Below are positions 43,558 through 52,191 of a stretch of DNA of 64,000 nucleotides, piece by piece. Both the position numbers and the translations under genes were made by a program. Under the pieces are notes generated by a model that was given only the letters and a program-made list of their open reading frames with translations, was not told the DNA's origin and searched no databases. Source of the DNA: Leisingera coralii (GTDB lineage: Bacteria; Pseudomonadota; Alphaproteobacteria; Rhodobacterales; Rhodobacteraceae); contig NZ_JBHUPT010000018.1 in NCBI RefSeq assembly GCF_049056525.1, positions 32,148 to 96,147 on the forward strand, read 5' to 3'. Within the stretch, counting starts at the first letter, position 1. Each line of letters begins with the position of its first letter.

Positions 43558-44391
43558 ATGAAAAACATCGATATCGCCGGCCTCACCATCGGCAATGATC
43601 GTCCGCTGACCATCATTGCCGGCCCCTGTCAGCTGGAAACTGCAGACCACGCCCGGATGATTGCCGGCACCCTCAAGGAAGCCTGCGAAAAGGCGGGCGC
43701 CCAGTTCGTGTTCAAGGCCTCCTACGACAAGGCCAACCGCACTTCGCTCTCGGGCAAGCGCGGCCTCGGCATCGACGAGGGGCTCAAGGTGCTCGACACC
43801 ATCCGCACCGAATTCGGCGTGCCGGTGCTGACCGATGTGCACACCGAGGCGCAATGCGCGGTGGCGGCGGAGGCCGTGGACATCCTGCAGATCCCGGCCT
43901 TCCTGTGCCGCCAGACCGACATGCTGCTGGCCGCAGGCAACACCGGCAAGGCGGTGAACATCAAGAAGGGCCAGTTCCTGGCGCCCTGGGACATGGCCAA
44001 CGTGGTCGCCAAGGTGGAAAGCACCGGCAACCAGAACATCCTGCTGACCGAGCGCGGCACCTCCTTCGGTTACAACACGCTGGTGGCCGACATGCGCTCG
44101 CTGCCGCAGATGGCCCAGGGCGGCTATCCGGTGGTGATGGACGCCACCCATTCCGTCCAGCAGCCCGGCGGCAAGGGCGGCTCCACCGGCGGCCAGCGCG
44201 AGTTTGCCCCGCTGATGGCGCGCGCGGCAGTGTCCCTTGGTATCGCGTCCGTCTTCATCGAGACCCATCAGGACCCGGACAACGCCCCCTCCGACGGGCC
44301 GAACATGATCTACCTTGACCAGATGCCGCAGCTGATCGAAAGCCTGATGCGCTTTGATGCGCTGGCCAAGGCCGACCCGATCCGTATTTGA
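43558..44391 (+). CDS. kdsA: 3-deoxy-8-phosphooctulonate synthase
   Basis: 277 residues. The start IAGLTIGNDRPLTIIAGPCQ, FKASYDKANRTS near 56 and DATHSVQQPGG near 192 are diagnostic for KdsA. It joins phosphoenolpyruvate with arabinose 5-phosphate to make KDO 8-phosphate. Lying 15 bp after a capsule-export gene, it may serve KDO linkers or KDO-containing capsule as well as lipopolysaccharide; the other kds genes are elsewhere. Confidence 0.96.
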   Translation: MKNIDIAGLTIGNDRPLTIIAGPCQLETADHARMIAGTLKEACEKAGAQFVFKASYDKANRTSLSGKRGLGIDEGLKVLDTIRTEFGVPVLTDVHTEAQCAVAAEAVDILQIPAFLCRQTDMLLAAGNTGKAVNIKKGQFLAPWDMANVVAKVESTGNQNILLTERGTSFGYNTLVADMRSLPQMAQGGYPVVMDATHSVQQPGGKGGSTGGQREFAPLMARAAVSLGIASVFIETHQDPDNAPSDGPNMIYLDQMPQLIESLMRFDALAKADPIRI

Positions 44392-44412
44392 CCTTCAAAA
44401 GAGATTTCAGAC

Positions 44413-45909
44413 ATGACCAAACCGCTGTCCGAGGTGACCCCGAACACCTGGAGCTTTCTGCGCGATGCGATGATCAAGCCGACCGGCTTTCGCGAATATG
44501 ACGCGCGCTGGAAATACCCCGAGGAGATCAACCTCCCCGGCATGACCGCCCTCGGCCTCGGCCTCGGCACCCAGATGCGCAAGCGCGGCATCGAGCCGGT
44601 GATCGCCGTCGGCAACGACTACCGCGACTATTCGCTGGCGATCAAAAACGCGCTGATCCTCGGCCTGATGCAGGCCGGCATCCAAGTGAAGGACATCGGT
44701 CCGGCGCTGTCGCCGATGGCCTATTTCGCCCAGTTCCATCTGGATGTGCCCGCCGTTGCCATGGTCACCGCGTCGCACAACCCCAACGGCTGGACCGGCG
44801 TCAAGATGGGCTTTGACCGCCCGCTGACCCACGGCCCGGACGAGATGGCAGAGCTGCGCGACATCGTGCTGAACGGCGAAGGCCAGCCCGCCCCCGGCGG
44901 CTCCTACGAGTTCGTCGACGGCGTCAAGGAAGCCTATATCGACGACCTGGTCGGCGATTTCAGAATGTCCCGCCCGCTCAAGGTGGTCTGCGCCACCGGC
45001 AACGGCACGGCGTCCGCCTTTGCGCCGGAGCTGTTCAAGCGCATCGGCGTCGAGGTGGTCGAGAGCCACAACCGGCTCGACTACACCTTCCCGAACTACA
45101 ACCCCAACCCCGAAGCGATGGAAATGCTGCATGACATGTCTGCCAGCGTGAAGGCCTCCGGCGCTGACCTGGCGCTTGGCTTTGACGGCGACGGCGACCG
45201 CTGCGGCGTGGTCGACGACGAGGGCGAGGAGATCTTTGCCGACAAGGTCGGCGTGATCATGGCCCGCGACCTGTCCAAGCTCTATCCGAATTCGACCTTT
45301 GTGGCGGATGTGAAATCCACCGGCCTGTTTGCCTCCGATCCCGAGCTGCAGAAGAACGGCGTCACCGCGGATTACTGGAAGACCGGCCACAGCCACATGA
45401 AGCGGCGCGTGAAGGAAATCGGCGCGCTGGCGGGGTTTGAGAAATCCGGCCACTACTTCCTGGCCGAGCCCGTGGGCCGCGGCTACGACTGCGGCATGCG
45501 GGTGGCGGTTGAGGTCTGCAAAATGCTGGACCGCAACCCGGGCATGTCGATGTCCGATCTCAGGAAGGCGCTGCCCAAGACCTGGTCCACCCCGACTATG
45601 TCGCCCTATTGCGCCGACACCGAGAAATACGCCGTGCTGGAGCGGCTGGTGCAGAAGCTGGTTGCCAAGCATGAGGCGGGCGAAAGCTTTGCCGGCCGCG
45701 CCATCAAGGAAGTCGTCACCGTGAACGGCGCCCGGGTGATCCTGGACAACGGCTCCTGGGGGCTGGTGCGGGCCTCGTCCAACACCCCGAACCTGGTGGT
45801 GGTCTGCGAAAGCTCCGACAGCGAAGCCGAGATGCGGGCGATCTTTGCCGACATCGACGCGGTGATCCGCACCGAGCCGCTGGTGGGCGACTACGACCAG
45901 ACCATCTGA
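44413..45909 (+). CDS. Phosphomannomutase/phosphoglucomutase
   Basis: 498 residues. The catalytic phosphoserine loop is TASHNPNGWTGVKMG near residue 119, and the metal loop is DGDGDRCG near 258. A C-terminal phosphate-binding domain ends the chain. The N-terminus carries GFREYDARWKYPEEINLPGM, typical of the longer bacterial branch. It makes mannose 1-phosphate or glucose 1-phosphate for sugar nucleotides. It follows kdsA by 21 bp and so completes a capsule-precursor unit. Confidence 0.93.
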   Translation: MTKPLSEVTPNTWSFLRDAMIKPTGFREYDARWKYPEEINLPGMTALGLGLGTQMRKRGIEPVIAVGNDYRDYSLAIKNALILGLMQAGIQVKDIGPALSPMAYFAQFHLDVPAVAMVTASHNPNGWTGVKMGFDRPLTHGPDEMAELRDIVLNGEGQPAPGGSYEFVDGVKEAYIDDLVGDFRMSRPLKVVCATGNGTASAFAPELFKRIGVEVVESHNRLDYTFPNYNPNPEAMEMLHDMSASVKASGADLALGFDGDGDRCGVVDDEGEEIFADKVGVIMARDLSKLYPNSTFVADVKSTGLFASDPELQKNGVTADYWKTGHSHMKRRVKEIGALAGFEKSGHYFLAEPVGRGYDCGMRVAVEVCKMLDRNPGMSMSDLRKALPKTWSTPTMSPYCADTEKYAVLERLVQKLVAKHEAGESFAGRAIKEVVTVNGARVILDNGSWGLVRASSNTPNLVVVCESSDSEAEMRAIFADIDAVIRTEPLVGDYDQTI

Positions 45910-45950
45910 CCTTGGCCAAGAGGGATTTCGCCTGCTGACGCAGGCGATCC

Positions 45951-45979
45951 GCGCCCGCCTTTGGCGGGCGCTTTTCTTT
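45951..45979 (+). terminator. Rho-independent terminator of the capsule-precursor unit
   Basis: Perfect 9-bp stem GCGCCCGCC/GGCGGGCGC, TTT loop, then TTTTCTTT. A smaller hairpin (CGCCTG/CAGGCG) precedes it. Confidence 0.85.
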
Positions 45980-46041
45980 GCTGAGAAGCGATCTAAGGTC
46001 AGGTCTGCCCTTAGATGCGCCACTTCGAGTGTAAGGCACCT

Positions 46042-46103
46042 GCAGCCGCGTCAAGGACACGCCGGGCGTTGCCCGGGGGCCTGCGGCCCTCCTTGACCCG
46101 GCT
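46042..46103. repeat. Repeat R4: GTCAAGG/CCTTGAC inverted repeat
   Basis: CAGCCGCGTCAAGGA at the left and TCCTTGACCCGGC at the right form an outer stem around a GC-rich hairpin. The second copy is at 56388-56450 with the same arms. It lies between the convergent phosphomannomutase and AsmA-like genes. Confidence 0.55.
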
Positions 46104-46117
46104 TCCGGCTTGGGCGC

Positions 46118-48031
46118 TCAGTTGCCGCCGAGCAGTTTCAGCAGCTGGTCCCGCGCTTCCTGCTCGATCCGCTGCTTCAGGACATCGTTGATGTCCTGTT
46201 CCGGAGCGATTTCCGTTTCGAGGTTCAGCTCCTCGCTGATCTTCTGGCGTACCCGGTCCTTGGCCTCCTGCTCGACATCGCCGATCCGGGTCTGCAGCGC
46301 CTGGCTCAGGTCCGGACGGATGTGAGGATTGCTCCAGGGGCCGGTGATCCGCACTGGAATGGTCAGCACCTGGTCGCTGCCCGCCCGCACGATCTGCGGC
46401 GTGAACAGGTAGTCCAGATCCCGCGCGCCCAGCCCGATCCGCCCCTTGCCATCGGCACGGAAGCCCTTGAGCAGCACCAGCAGGTCCTCGTTGCGCAGGT
46501 TGCCGCCCTCGATCGTGTAGCTGGCGGTCAGCTGGTCGAACACGGTGCTGCCGCCATTGCCGCCCGAGCGCATCAGCTGCTCCAGGTCGAAGCCGGTAAA
46601 GAACCCCTTGCCCGCTTCCAGCCAGCCCTTGCCGCTCAGCGACCGCATGATCGCGTCCACCGAATTGCCGGACCCGAGGAACTCCAGCTCCCCCAGCGCC
46701 TCGCCGTTGAGGCGGCCGTAGCCTGCAACTTCGCCCAAGGCCCGCTCCAGCCGGATGCCGGCAAAGGTGAGGTTCCCGCCCACCGACAGGCCGTCGCGGT
46801 TGTTGACCACCAACTGCCCCTGCACCTGGCCGCCGAACATCGACGCCGGAAGGAATTTCACCACCGCCCGCTTGCGCTTGACCGTCAGGTTCACCTGGCT
46901 CGGCCCCAGCTTGACACTGCCGGTATCCAGACTGTCGAAGGACAGATCCACCGTGGCATCGGCCAGCCCCAGCGCCGAGGCGTCGATCCGTTGCTTCGGC
47001 CAGCCGTCCGCCGCCGCGCCGCGGCTGTTCGGCCCGCCCGCGCCGCGGACATCGCCAAAGTCCAGCGCCCCGCCCTGCAGCCGGGCGGTGATCTGCGGCC
47101 GCTTGCCGAATTCCACATCCGCCGCGCCGCTCAGCCTGTTCCGGCCCAGCTCCACCGCCAGGTCGCGCATCGAGAGCCGCCCGTCGGCGGTATAGGTCAC
47201 ATCGGCACCAAACACCGCCTTCTGCGCAAACGCGTCGGGCAGGAACACCCCCAGCGCCACGCCGGTCTGCAAGGCATCCTCGGCGCCGAATGTCAGCCGC
47301 CCGCTGGCCTCGCCATTGATATCGGCATGGCCGTCGAACCGCCCCTTGCCGCCAGGCGCCGTCACCGTGGCACCGACCGAGGAGACCTCGCCCGCCAAAA
47401 ACGCCGCAAAGGTGCCGATCTCCGCATCGATCTCCACCGGCTCGCCGGCCGGACGCAGCGTCACCTTGGCGTTCACGGTGCCGTCAGGCTCGGGCCACAG
47501 CAGGCTGAGATCGGCATTCTTCATCACAACCGGCTCTTCCCCATGCGCCGCATAGCGCAGGGTCGCCCCGGTCAGCTCCACCGCCTCGATCCGCAGCGGC
47601 TGCCCGCCGCCCGCGCCGGACCCGGTGCCGCCCGCTGCCGCCCCACCGCTGCCAAAGACCCAGTTGCCAACGCCATCCTCATTGGTGGCCAGGTTCAGAT
47701 GCGGCAGGATCGCGGAGACTTCGGTGACCCGCACATTGCCCTGCAGCAGATCCGCCGCCGCAACGCCGATGGTGACCCGCTCCGCCCGCAGCATCGGCTC
47801 CGGCCCGGCCCAGTCCGCATTGGACAGCGTCACCGCATCCGCCTTGACCCCCAGCACCGGCCAGAAGGTAAAGCTCACCTTGCCGCCAAGCCCCAGCTGC
47901 CGCCCGGTCTGCGCCTCCAGCTGATCCGCGGCCAGCCGCGCGATCTTCTCGCCCGGAAGCAGCAGCACCAGCCCTGCCAGCACTGCAACCGTCAGCACCA
48001 GCGCCATCACGACCCGGATTATCAGCTTCAT
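46118..48031 (-). CDS. AsmA family protein
   Basis: About 637 residues from the ATG at about 48031, preceded by GAGGAG. A short cytoplasmic start is followed by one membrane helix (IIRVVMALVLTVAVLAGLVL) and a long periplasmic beta-rich body. The C-terminal half carries the AsmA_2-like pattern (GEALGELEFLGSGNS, SLSGKGWLEAG, GFRADGKGRIGLG, then IPVRITGPWSNPHIRPDLS). AsmA-like proteins form hydrophobic grooves that move phospholipids between membranes. The tail is rich in charged residues. Confidence 0.88.
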   Translation of the reverse strand: MKLIIRVVMALVLTVAVLAGLVLLLPGEKIARLAADQLEAQTGRQLGLGGKVSFTFWPVLGVKADAVTLSNADWAGPEPMLRAERVTIGVAAADLLQGNVRVTEVSAILPHLNLATNEDGVGNWVFGSGGAAAGGTGSGAGGGQPLRIEAVELTGATLRYAAHGEEPVVMKNADLSLLWPEPDGTVNAKVTLRPAGEPVEIDAEIGTFAAFLAGEVSSVGATVTAPGGKGRFDGHADINGEASGRLTFGAEDALQTGVALGVFLPDAFAQKAVFGADVTYTADGRLSMRDLAVELGRNRLSGAADVEFGKRPQITARLQGGALDFGDVRGAGGPNSRGAAADGWPKQRIDASALGLADATVDLSFDSLDTGSVKLGPSQVNLTVKRKRAVVKFLPASMFGGQVQGQLVVNNRDGLSVGGNLTFAGIRLERALGEVAGYGRLNGEALGELEFLGSGNSVDAIMRSLSGKGWLEAGKGFFTGFDLEQLMRSGGNGGSTVFDQLTASYTIEGGNLRNEDLLVLLKGFRADGKGRIGLGARDLDYLFTPQIVRAGSDQVLTIPVRITGPWSNPHIRPDLSQALQTRIGDVEQEAKDRVRQKISEELNLETEIAPEQDINDVLKQRIEQEARDQLLKLLGGN

Positions 48032-48159
48032 CGGCCCACTCCTCATGTCTTGTCCCCCTGTTCCCCGAGGGTCTTTTCCCCAGCTTACCCTTTGGGGAGA
48101 GGGGCGCAATGCAGGAAGCCCCCTCCCGCATCACAGCTTCGCGCGTTCGAGGCGGGAGG

Positions 48160-49572
48160 TTACCGCAGCCGGAACCGCTGCCGCAGGCCCAAGCCGAGGA
48201 AAAACAACAGCGGCAGGCTGGCGACAGTCTGGAAGCCGGACAAAACCTTCAGATGCTGCGGCAAGGCCTGCAAGAACTCGGCACCGAAATAGACCCGCCC
48301 GAAACCGAAGACCGGAAACAAGTTGGAGAAGCTCAGCGCCATGGCTGTCCAGTCATCGGAGCCAAGCAGAGGCTTGGCGGTTTCAGCCACAAAGTGCTGC
48401 GCTATGACGAAGGTGCCAAGTAGCCAAATCGCGAACAGCCACCAGAACGGGCGTGCGATGGAATAGCCGTACTCCGAGAACCAGCCAAACAGCAGATAAG
48501 GCAGCCGCTGCCGGATTGGGCCAATCCTGCCGGCAAAATGCATCTCGCGGCGGAAGAAGAAGTGTTCGTCCTCGGGGAGGCCTTGTTTGGCGAGGAGATG
48601 GCGGATCGTGGCGCAGGTTTCACGGGCTGTTTCTAGCCGTTCTGAGTCTGTACTGCTTCTGCGCTTTTCATGGACTTCAGGCCAGTGATCCGGGTTAGCG
48701 GCAAATGTCGTGCGGTCATGTAGCACGGTGCCATCAAAAACTGGGTGACCGCACCTGAATTTCGAATGACGGAAACTTGCAGGCTTCTCAAAGCGAGCAA
48801 GTGAAAAGGTTGGGCCAATTCTGTGTTTGGAACTTTCCTTGAAATAGCAGGTGGTAAAACTGGCGTGATCGGTGAATTCTGCACTGGTCCAAGATGCTGG
48901 TTGTTCAAAGGTTACATCAGAGTATCCGGTGTAACCTCCAAAAGCACAATCATCGAACGTTGCGCTTCCTTCGCAGGTAACCCCATGGAAATTAAACTCA
49001 CCTTCAAAACGTGACCTTGTGAAAACAACATCATCAAATTGCACGCCCGAGAAGCTTACCCCACTTTTCCAAACTGAACTGATTGCGAAGAAAGAACTCT
49101 GGAAAGTGGAGTTGCGGACGGAAACGCTCGTCAAGAATACAGCACCTTCCGCATACACTTCACGAAACCTACAATTTGCGATAACGAGGCCGTTGCCAAA
49201 AACCATTCGGTCAATTGTTAGAGGTTGATCGACCTTCAGCCGGGAGAGGTGAATCAGATGCTCAGGGTTCGGCAGCTTCAGCTCCTTTTCCAGGGTGCCA
49301 CCTCCCAGGCGAGTTCTGTATAGCTGAGTGATTTGCTCCCTCAGGTTGGGCCAGGCTGCCAGCTCAATAACAATTTCCGGATCAATTTCTGAAACTAACA
49401 ACCGTTGGCTATCGCTCAGCGCTTGCCCAATCCAAGCATTCCACGCTTTGCGATTGCGCTCGTGATCATCCCCATAAAGCGTCATCAGCACATACCAGGG
49501 GTTCTCGTTGGCGGGGGTCAGCTTGGGCTGCGGGGTGGCCGGGGCCTCCGGCACGTCTGTCTCGTCACGCAT
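48160..49572 (-). CDS. Pentapeptide-like membrane protein of unknown function
   Basis: 470 residues from ATG 49572. The middle (about 110-290) is a run of short beta-helix-like repeats of pentapeptide type (VFGNGLVIANCRFREVYAEG, SFSGVQFDDVVFTRSRFEGE, ATFDDCAFGG). It is followed by an EDEHFFFRREMHFAG motif and two or three membrane helices (WWLFAIWLLGTFVIA; PLLFFLGLGLRQRF) in the YGYSIARPFWW arrangement seen in pentapeptide proteins with a channel-like C-terminus. The middle of the gene is AT-richer than its neighbours, a sign of transfer. Known relatives have no firm function. Confidence 0.75.
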   Translation of the reverse strand: MRDETDVPEAPATPQPKLTPANENPWYVLMTLYGDDHERNRKAWNAWIGQALSDSQRLLVSEIDPEIVIELAAWPNLREQITQLYRTRLGGGTLEKELKLPNPEHLIHLSRLKVDQPLTIDRMVFGNGLVIANCRFREVYAEGAVFLTSVSVRNSTFQSSFFAISSVWKSGVSFSGVQFDDVVFTRSRFEGEFNFHGVTCEGSATFDDCAFGGYTGYSDVTFEQPASWTSAEFTDHASFTTCYFKESSKHRIGPTFSLARFEKPASFRHSKFRCGHPVFDGTVLHDRTTFAANPDHWPEVHEKRRSSTDSERLETARETCATIRHLLAKQGLPEDEHFFFRREMHFAGRIGPIRQRLPYLLFGWFSEYGYSIARPFWWLFAIWLLGTFVIAQHFVAETAKPLLGSDDWTAMALSFSNLFPVFGFGRVYFGAEFLQALPQHLKVLSGFQTVASLPLLFFLGLGLRQRFRLR

Positions 49573-49674
49573 CAATCGCTCTCGTCATGCAAACACGCTT
49601 TGCGGCAGGCTACGGGCTTTGGCGCTCTGGCTTCAACACCTAACGGAGGGCAGCCCCCGGCCTCGGGTGGGGGT

Positions 49675-49730
49675 GAAGCCCCCTCCCGTGGGGGAGGTCG
49701 GGGGCTGCCCGGCCTATCGTCCGGGCAAGG
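49675..49730 (+). repeat. Structured intergenic repeat R1, copy before rimO
   Basis: Lead GTGAAG, outer stem AGCCCCC/GGGGGCT around CTCCC-GTG-GGGAG, then GCCCGGCC-TATC-GTCCGGGC. It matches R1 at 15108-15170 with paired changes that keep the outer stem. Confidence 0.65.
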
Positions 49731-49748
49731 GGAAAATGCAGCCTCTGG

Positions 49749-49787
49749 TGCACAGGGGGGTGCACAGGGGGTGTACAGGGGGTGCAC
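49749..49787 (+). repeat. Tandem TGCACAGGGGG repeats upstream of rimO
   Basis: Three full units (TGCACAGGGGGG, TGCACAGGGGG, TGTACAGGGGG) and a partial fourth (TGCAC), spaced 12, 11 and 11 bases, 57 bases before the rimO start. The near 11-base period would place each unit on the same face of DNA. Confidence 0.7.
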
Positions 49788-49843
49788 GTCTGGCACCCTC
49801 CGTTTTCCTTGCCTCCTGCCGCATTCCTGATATACGCGCGCGC

Positions 49844-51262
49844 ATGACCAGTACCCCGTCCAGCAACCCGCCCAGCCTCCGCCCCGACCTCGCTCCGGAA
49901 CCGCAGTTCCGCGAGGCGCCCCGTGACGGCCAACCGACCCTCGGCATGGTGTCGCTCGGCTGCCCCAAGGCGCTGGTCGACAGCGAGCGCATCCTGACCC
50001 GGCTGCGTGCCGAGGGCTACGGCATCTCGCCCGACTACGCCGGTGCCGACGCGGTGATCGTCAACACCTGCGGCTTCCTCGACAGCGCCAAGGCGGAGAG
50101 CCTGGAAGCGATCGGCGAGGCGCTGAAGGAAAACGGCAAGGTGATCGTCACCGGCTGCCTGGGCGCCGAGCCGGACTACATCCGCGAGCATCACCCGCGC
50201 ATCCATGCCGTCACCGGCCCGCATCAGTATGAGCAGGTGCTGGACGCGGTGCATTCCGCGGTGCCGCCCTCCCCGAACCCCTACGTGGACCTGCTGCCCG
50301 CGGCGGGTGTCAAGCTTACCCCGCGGCACTTCAGCTATCTGAAGATTTCAGAAGGTTGCAACCACAAGTGCAAGTTCTGCATTATCCCGGACATGCGCGG
50401 CAAGCTGGCCTCCCGCCCCGTCCACGCGGTGCTGCGCGAGGCGGAGAAGCTGGTCGAGGCCGGGGTGCGCGAACTGCTGGTGATTTCGCAGGACACCTCC
50501 GCCTACGGACTGGACCGCAAGTATTCCGCCCACCCCTGGAAGGGCGAGGAGGTGCGCAGCCACATTCAAGACCTCTCAAGGGAACTCGGGCGGCTTGGCC
50601 GTCCGCAGGACCTGTGGGTGCGGCTGCATTATGTCTACCCCTACCCGCATGTACGCGAGCTGATCCCGCTGATGGCGGACCCGGACAACGCGCTCTTGCC
50701 CTATCTGGACATCCCCTTCCAGCACGCCCACCCGGATGTGCTGCGCCGCATGGCGCGCCCGGCGGCGGCCGCCAAGACGCTGGACGAGATCCGCGCCTGG
50801 CGCGAGACCTGCCCGGACATCACCCTGCGCTCCACCTTCATCGTCGGCTTCCCCGGCGAGACCGAGGCGGAATTCCAGCATCTCCTCGATTGGATGGACG
50901 AGGCGCAACTGGACCGAGTGGGTTGTTTTAAATACGAAAACGTCGACGGCGCCCGTTCCAACGACCTGCCGGACCATGTGCCGGAAGAGGTCAAGCAGGA
51001 GCGCTGGGAGCGCTTCATGGAGAAGGCCCAGGCGATCTCCGAGGCCAAGCTGGCGGCCAAGGTCGGCCAGACGATGCAGGTTATCGTCGATGACATCGAC
51101 GAAGACGGCATCGCCACCTGCCGCACCAAGGCCGACGCGCCGGAGATCGACGGCAACCTGTTCATTGATGAGGGAACTGAGGGTTTGCAAACCGGTGATC
51201 TGGTGACGGTCGAAGTGGACGAGGCCGGGGAATATGACCTGTGGGGGCGCTTGCCGCAGTAG
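49844..51262 (+). CDS. rimO: Ribosomal protein S12 methylthiotransferase RimO
   Basis: 472 residues from ATG 49844. The UPF0004 cluster cysteines are Cys40, 76 and 105 (SLGCPKALVDSE, NTCGFLDSA, VTGCLGAEP), and the radical-SAM cluster is CNHKCKFC (Cys172, 176, 179). A C-terminal TRAM domain is present. It adds a methylthio group to Asp88 of S12. The first 30 residues are a Pro-rich extension. A longer in-frame upstream extension runs through repeats and is rejected. Confidence 0.96.
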   Translation: MTSTPSSNPPSLRPDLAPEPQFREAPRDGQPTLGMVSLGCPKALVDSERILTRLRAEGYGISPDYAGADAVIVNTCGFLDSAKAESLEAIGEALKENGKVIVTGCLGAEPDYIREHHPRIHAVTGPHQYEQVLDAVHSAVPPSPNPYVDLLPAAGVKLTPRHFSYLKISEGCNHKCKFCIIPDMRGKLASRPVHAVLREAEKLVEAGVRELLVISQDTSAYGLDRKYSAHPWKGEEVRSHIQDLSRELGRLGRPQDLWVRLHYVYPYPHVRELIPLMADPDNALLPYLDIPFQHAHPDVLRRMARPAAAAKTLDEIRAWRETCPDITLRSTFIVGFPGETEAEFQHLLDWMDEAQLDRVGCFKYENVDGARSNDLPDHVPEEVKQERWERFMEKAQAISEAKLAAKVGQTMQVIVDDIDEDGIATCRTKADAPEIDGNLFIDEGTEGLQTGDLVTVEVDEAGEYDLWGRLPQ

Positions 51263-51292
51263 GCGGCTGCCCTGACATTCGCGAACTGCTCC

Positions 51293-51323
51293 AAAGGCGG
51301 CCCCAAACCCGGGCCGCCTTTTG
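51293..51323 (+). terminator. Rho-independent terminator of rimO
   Basis: 10-bp stem AAAGGCGGCC/GGCCGCCTTT with a 9-base loop, then TTTTGCTT. Confidence 0.8.
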
Positions 51324-51381
51324 CTTATCAGCTTGGCCGCTTCGAAAACCCGTTCCCGAATCTCCACTTTTGGTTATGTTT

Positions 51382-51398
51382 ATTTCCTGACAGGAAAT
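51382..51398. promoter_or_regulatory. ATTTCCT/AGGAAAT palindrome upstream of the cupin gene
   Basis: Perfect 7-bp inverted repeat with a 3-base spacer, 41 bases before the GTG start of the cupin gene, in an AT-rich stretch. It is a candidate operator; I cannot name the regulator. Confidence 0.45.
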
Positions 51399-51438
51399 TC
51401 CAAAACACAACCAATAAACCTCAACAGTGGAGACAACC

Positions 51439-51795
51439 GTGACCAAACCTGCATTTACCAAACTGCCTGACCGCTCTGCCGATCCGGTGCTGGATGACCT
51501 TGAGGGCTGGACCAAAGCCGAGGGCAGCCCCTCGATGAAGACCTGGATCGAATACACATCCGAGGATGGCGGCATCATCAGCGGCTGGTGGGAGGCCACG
51601 CCGGGCACCTATCACGCCACCTATGACGCCTGGGAATTCGTTCACATGATCGAAGGCCGGATCATCATCACCGCAGAGGGCGAAGAACCGAACGAAGTGG
51701 GCCCGGGCGATGCCTTTGTTGTCGAAAAAGGCTTTGCCGGCACCTGGGAGATCAAGGAAAAAGTGCTGAAGCACTTCGTGATCAAGCTAAAGTAA
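51439..51795 (+). CDS. Cupin_3 domain protein
   Basis: 118 residues from GTG 51439, chosen because GGAG precedes it; a GTG at 51427 is also in frame. The cupin_3 pattern is clear: GIISGWWEATPGTYHATYDA, MIEGRIIITAEGEEPNEVGP, GDAFVVEKGFAGTWEIKEKV. This family includes small proteins linked to ureidoglycine and amino-acid metabolism, but no ureide gene is near. Function unknown. The upstream palindrome suggests regulation. Confidence 0.88.
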   Translation: MTKPAFTKLPDRSADPVLDDLEGWTKAEGSPSMKTWIEYTSEDGGIISGWWEATPGTYHATYDAWEFVHMIEGRIIITAEGEEPNEVGPGDAFVVEKGFAGTWEIKEKVLKHFVIKLK

Positions 51796-51802
51796 GTGTG
51801 CT

Positions 51803-51826
51803 GGGGCGGCTGTTAAGGGCCGCCCC
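51803..51826 (+). terminator. Hairpin after the cupin gene
   Basis: 8-bp stem GGGGCGGC/GCCGCCCC with an 8-base loop directly after the cupin stop; no T-run, so Rho-dependent stopping or RNA stability is as likely as intrinsic termination. Confidence 0.5.
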
Positions 51827-51864
51827 GGCCAAAGAATGCAACAAGCCAGGGAGAGCGCCCAGCC

Positions 51865-52119
51865 ATGCCGAATGACACCCCTCCGGAGCCGGATATCGCC
51901 CAGAAAGCCCCCTTCCCCGTCGAGGTAAAAGAGGGAAAGACCTATTTCTGGTGCGCCTGCGGCAAGTCAGGCAAGCAGCCGTTCTGCGATGGCTCGCACA
52001 AGGACACCGAATTCGAGCCGGTGAAATACAAGGCGGAAAAGGACGGCAAAGTGTTCTTCTGCGGCTGCAAGCATTCGGGGAAGAAGCCGCTGTGCGACGG
52101 CACGCATTCGAAGCTTTGA
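51865..52119 (+). CDS. CDGSH iron-sulfur protein with two cluster sites
   Basis: 84 residues. Two complete CDGSH motifs: Cys30, Cys32, Cys41, His45 and Cys66, Cys68, Cys77, His81 (the second reads CDGTH). This tandem arrangement is that of the MitoNEET-related 3 (MiNT) type, in which each site holds a 2Fe-2S cluster with one histidine ligand. A soluble redox or cluster-transfer protein. No membrane anchor is seen. Confidence 0.92.
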   Translation: MPNDTPPEPDIAQKAPFPVEVKEGKTYFWCACGKSGKQPFCDGSHKDTEFEPVKYKAEKDGKVFFCGCKHSGKKPLCDGTHSKL

Positions 52120-52143
52120 GCGGCCAGGAGCGGGCCGGACTGC

Positions 52144-52176
52144 AAAAGAAAGCCCCGCAAGGCGGACCTGCGGGGC
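52144..52176 (-). terminator. Rho-independent terminator of the DUF6455 run
   Basis: 8-bp stem GCCCCGCA/TGCGGGGC with a 9-base loop; on the minus strand it is followed by TTTCTTTT. It also faces the end of the CDGSH gene. Confidence 0.75.
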
Positions 52177-52191
52177 GGGTGTGCCGCGGGA

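Noticed and set aside
46322..48292. A 656-codon plus-strand open frame across the AsmA-like gene
   Set aside because: Arg/His/Gln-rich product with no domain; the minus strand has a signal-anchored AsmA protein with a good ribosome-binding site.
49749..49787. Short tandem repeats considered as a CRISPR array
   Set aside because: Units are about 11 bp with no spacers, and no cas gene is present.
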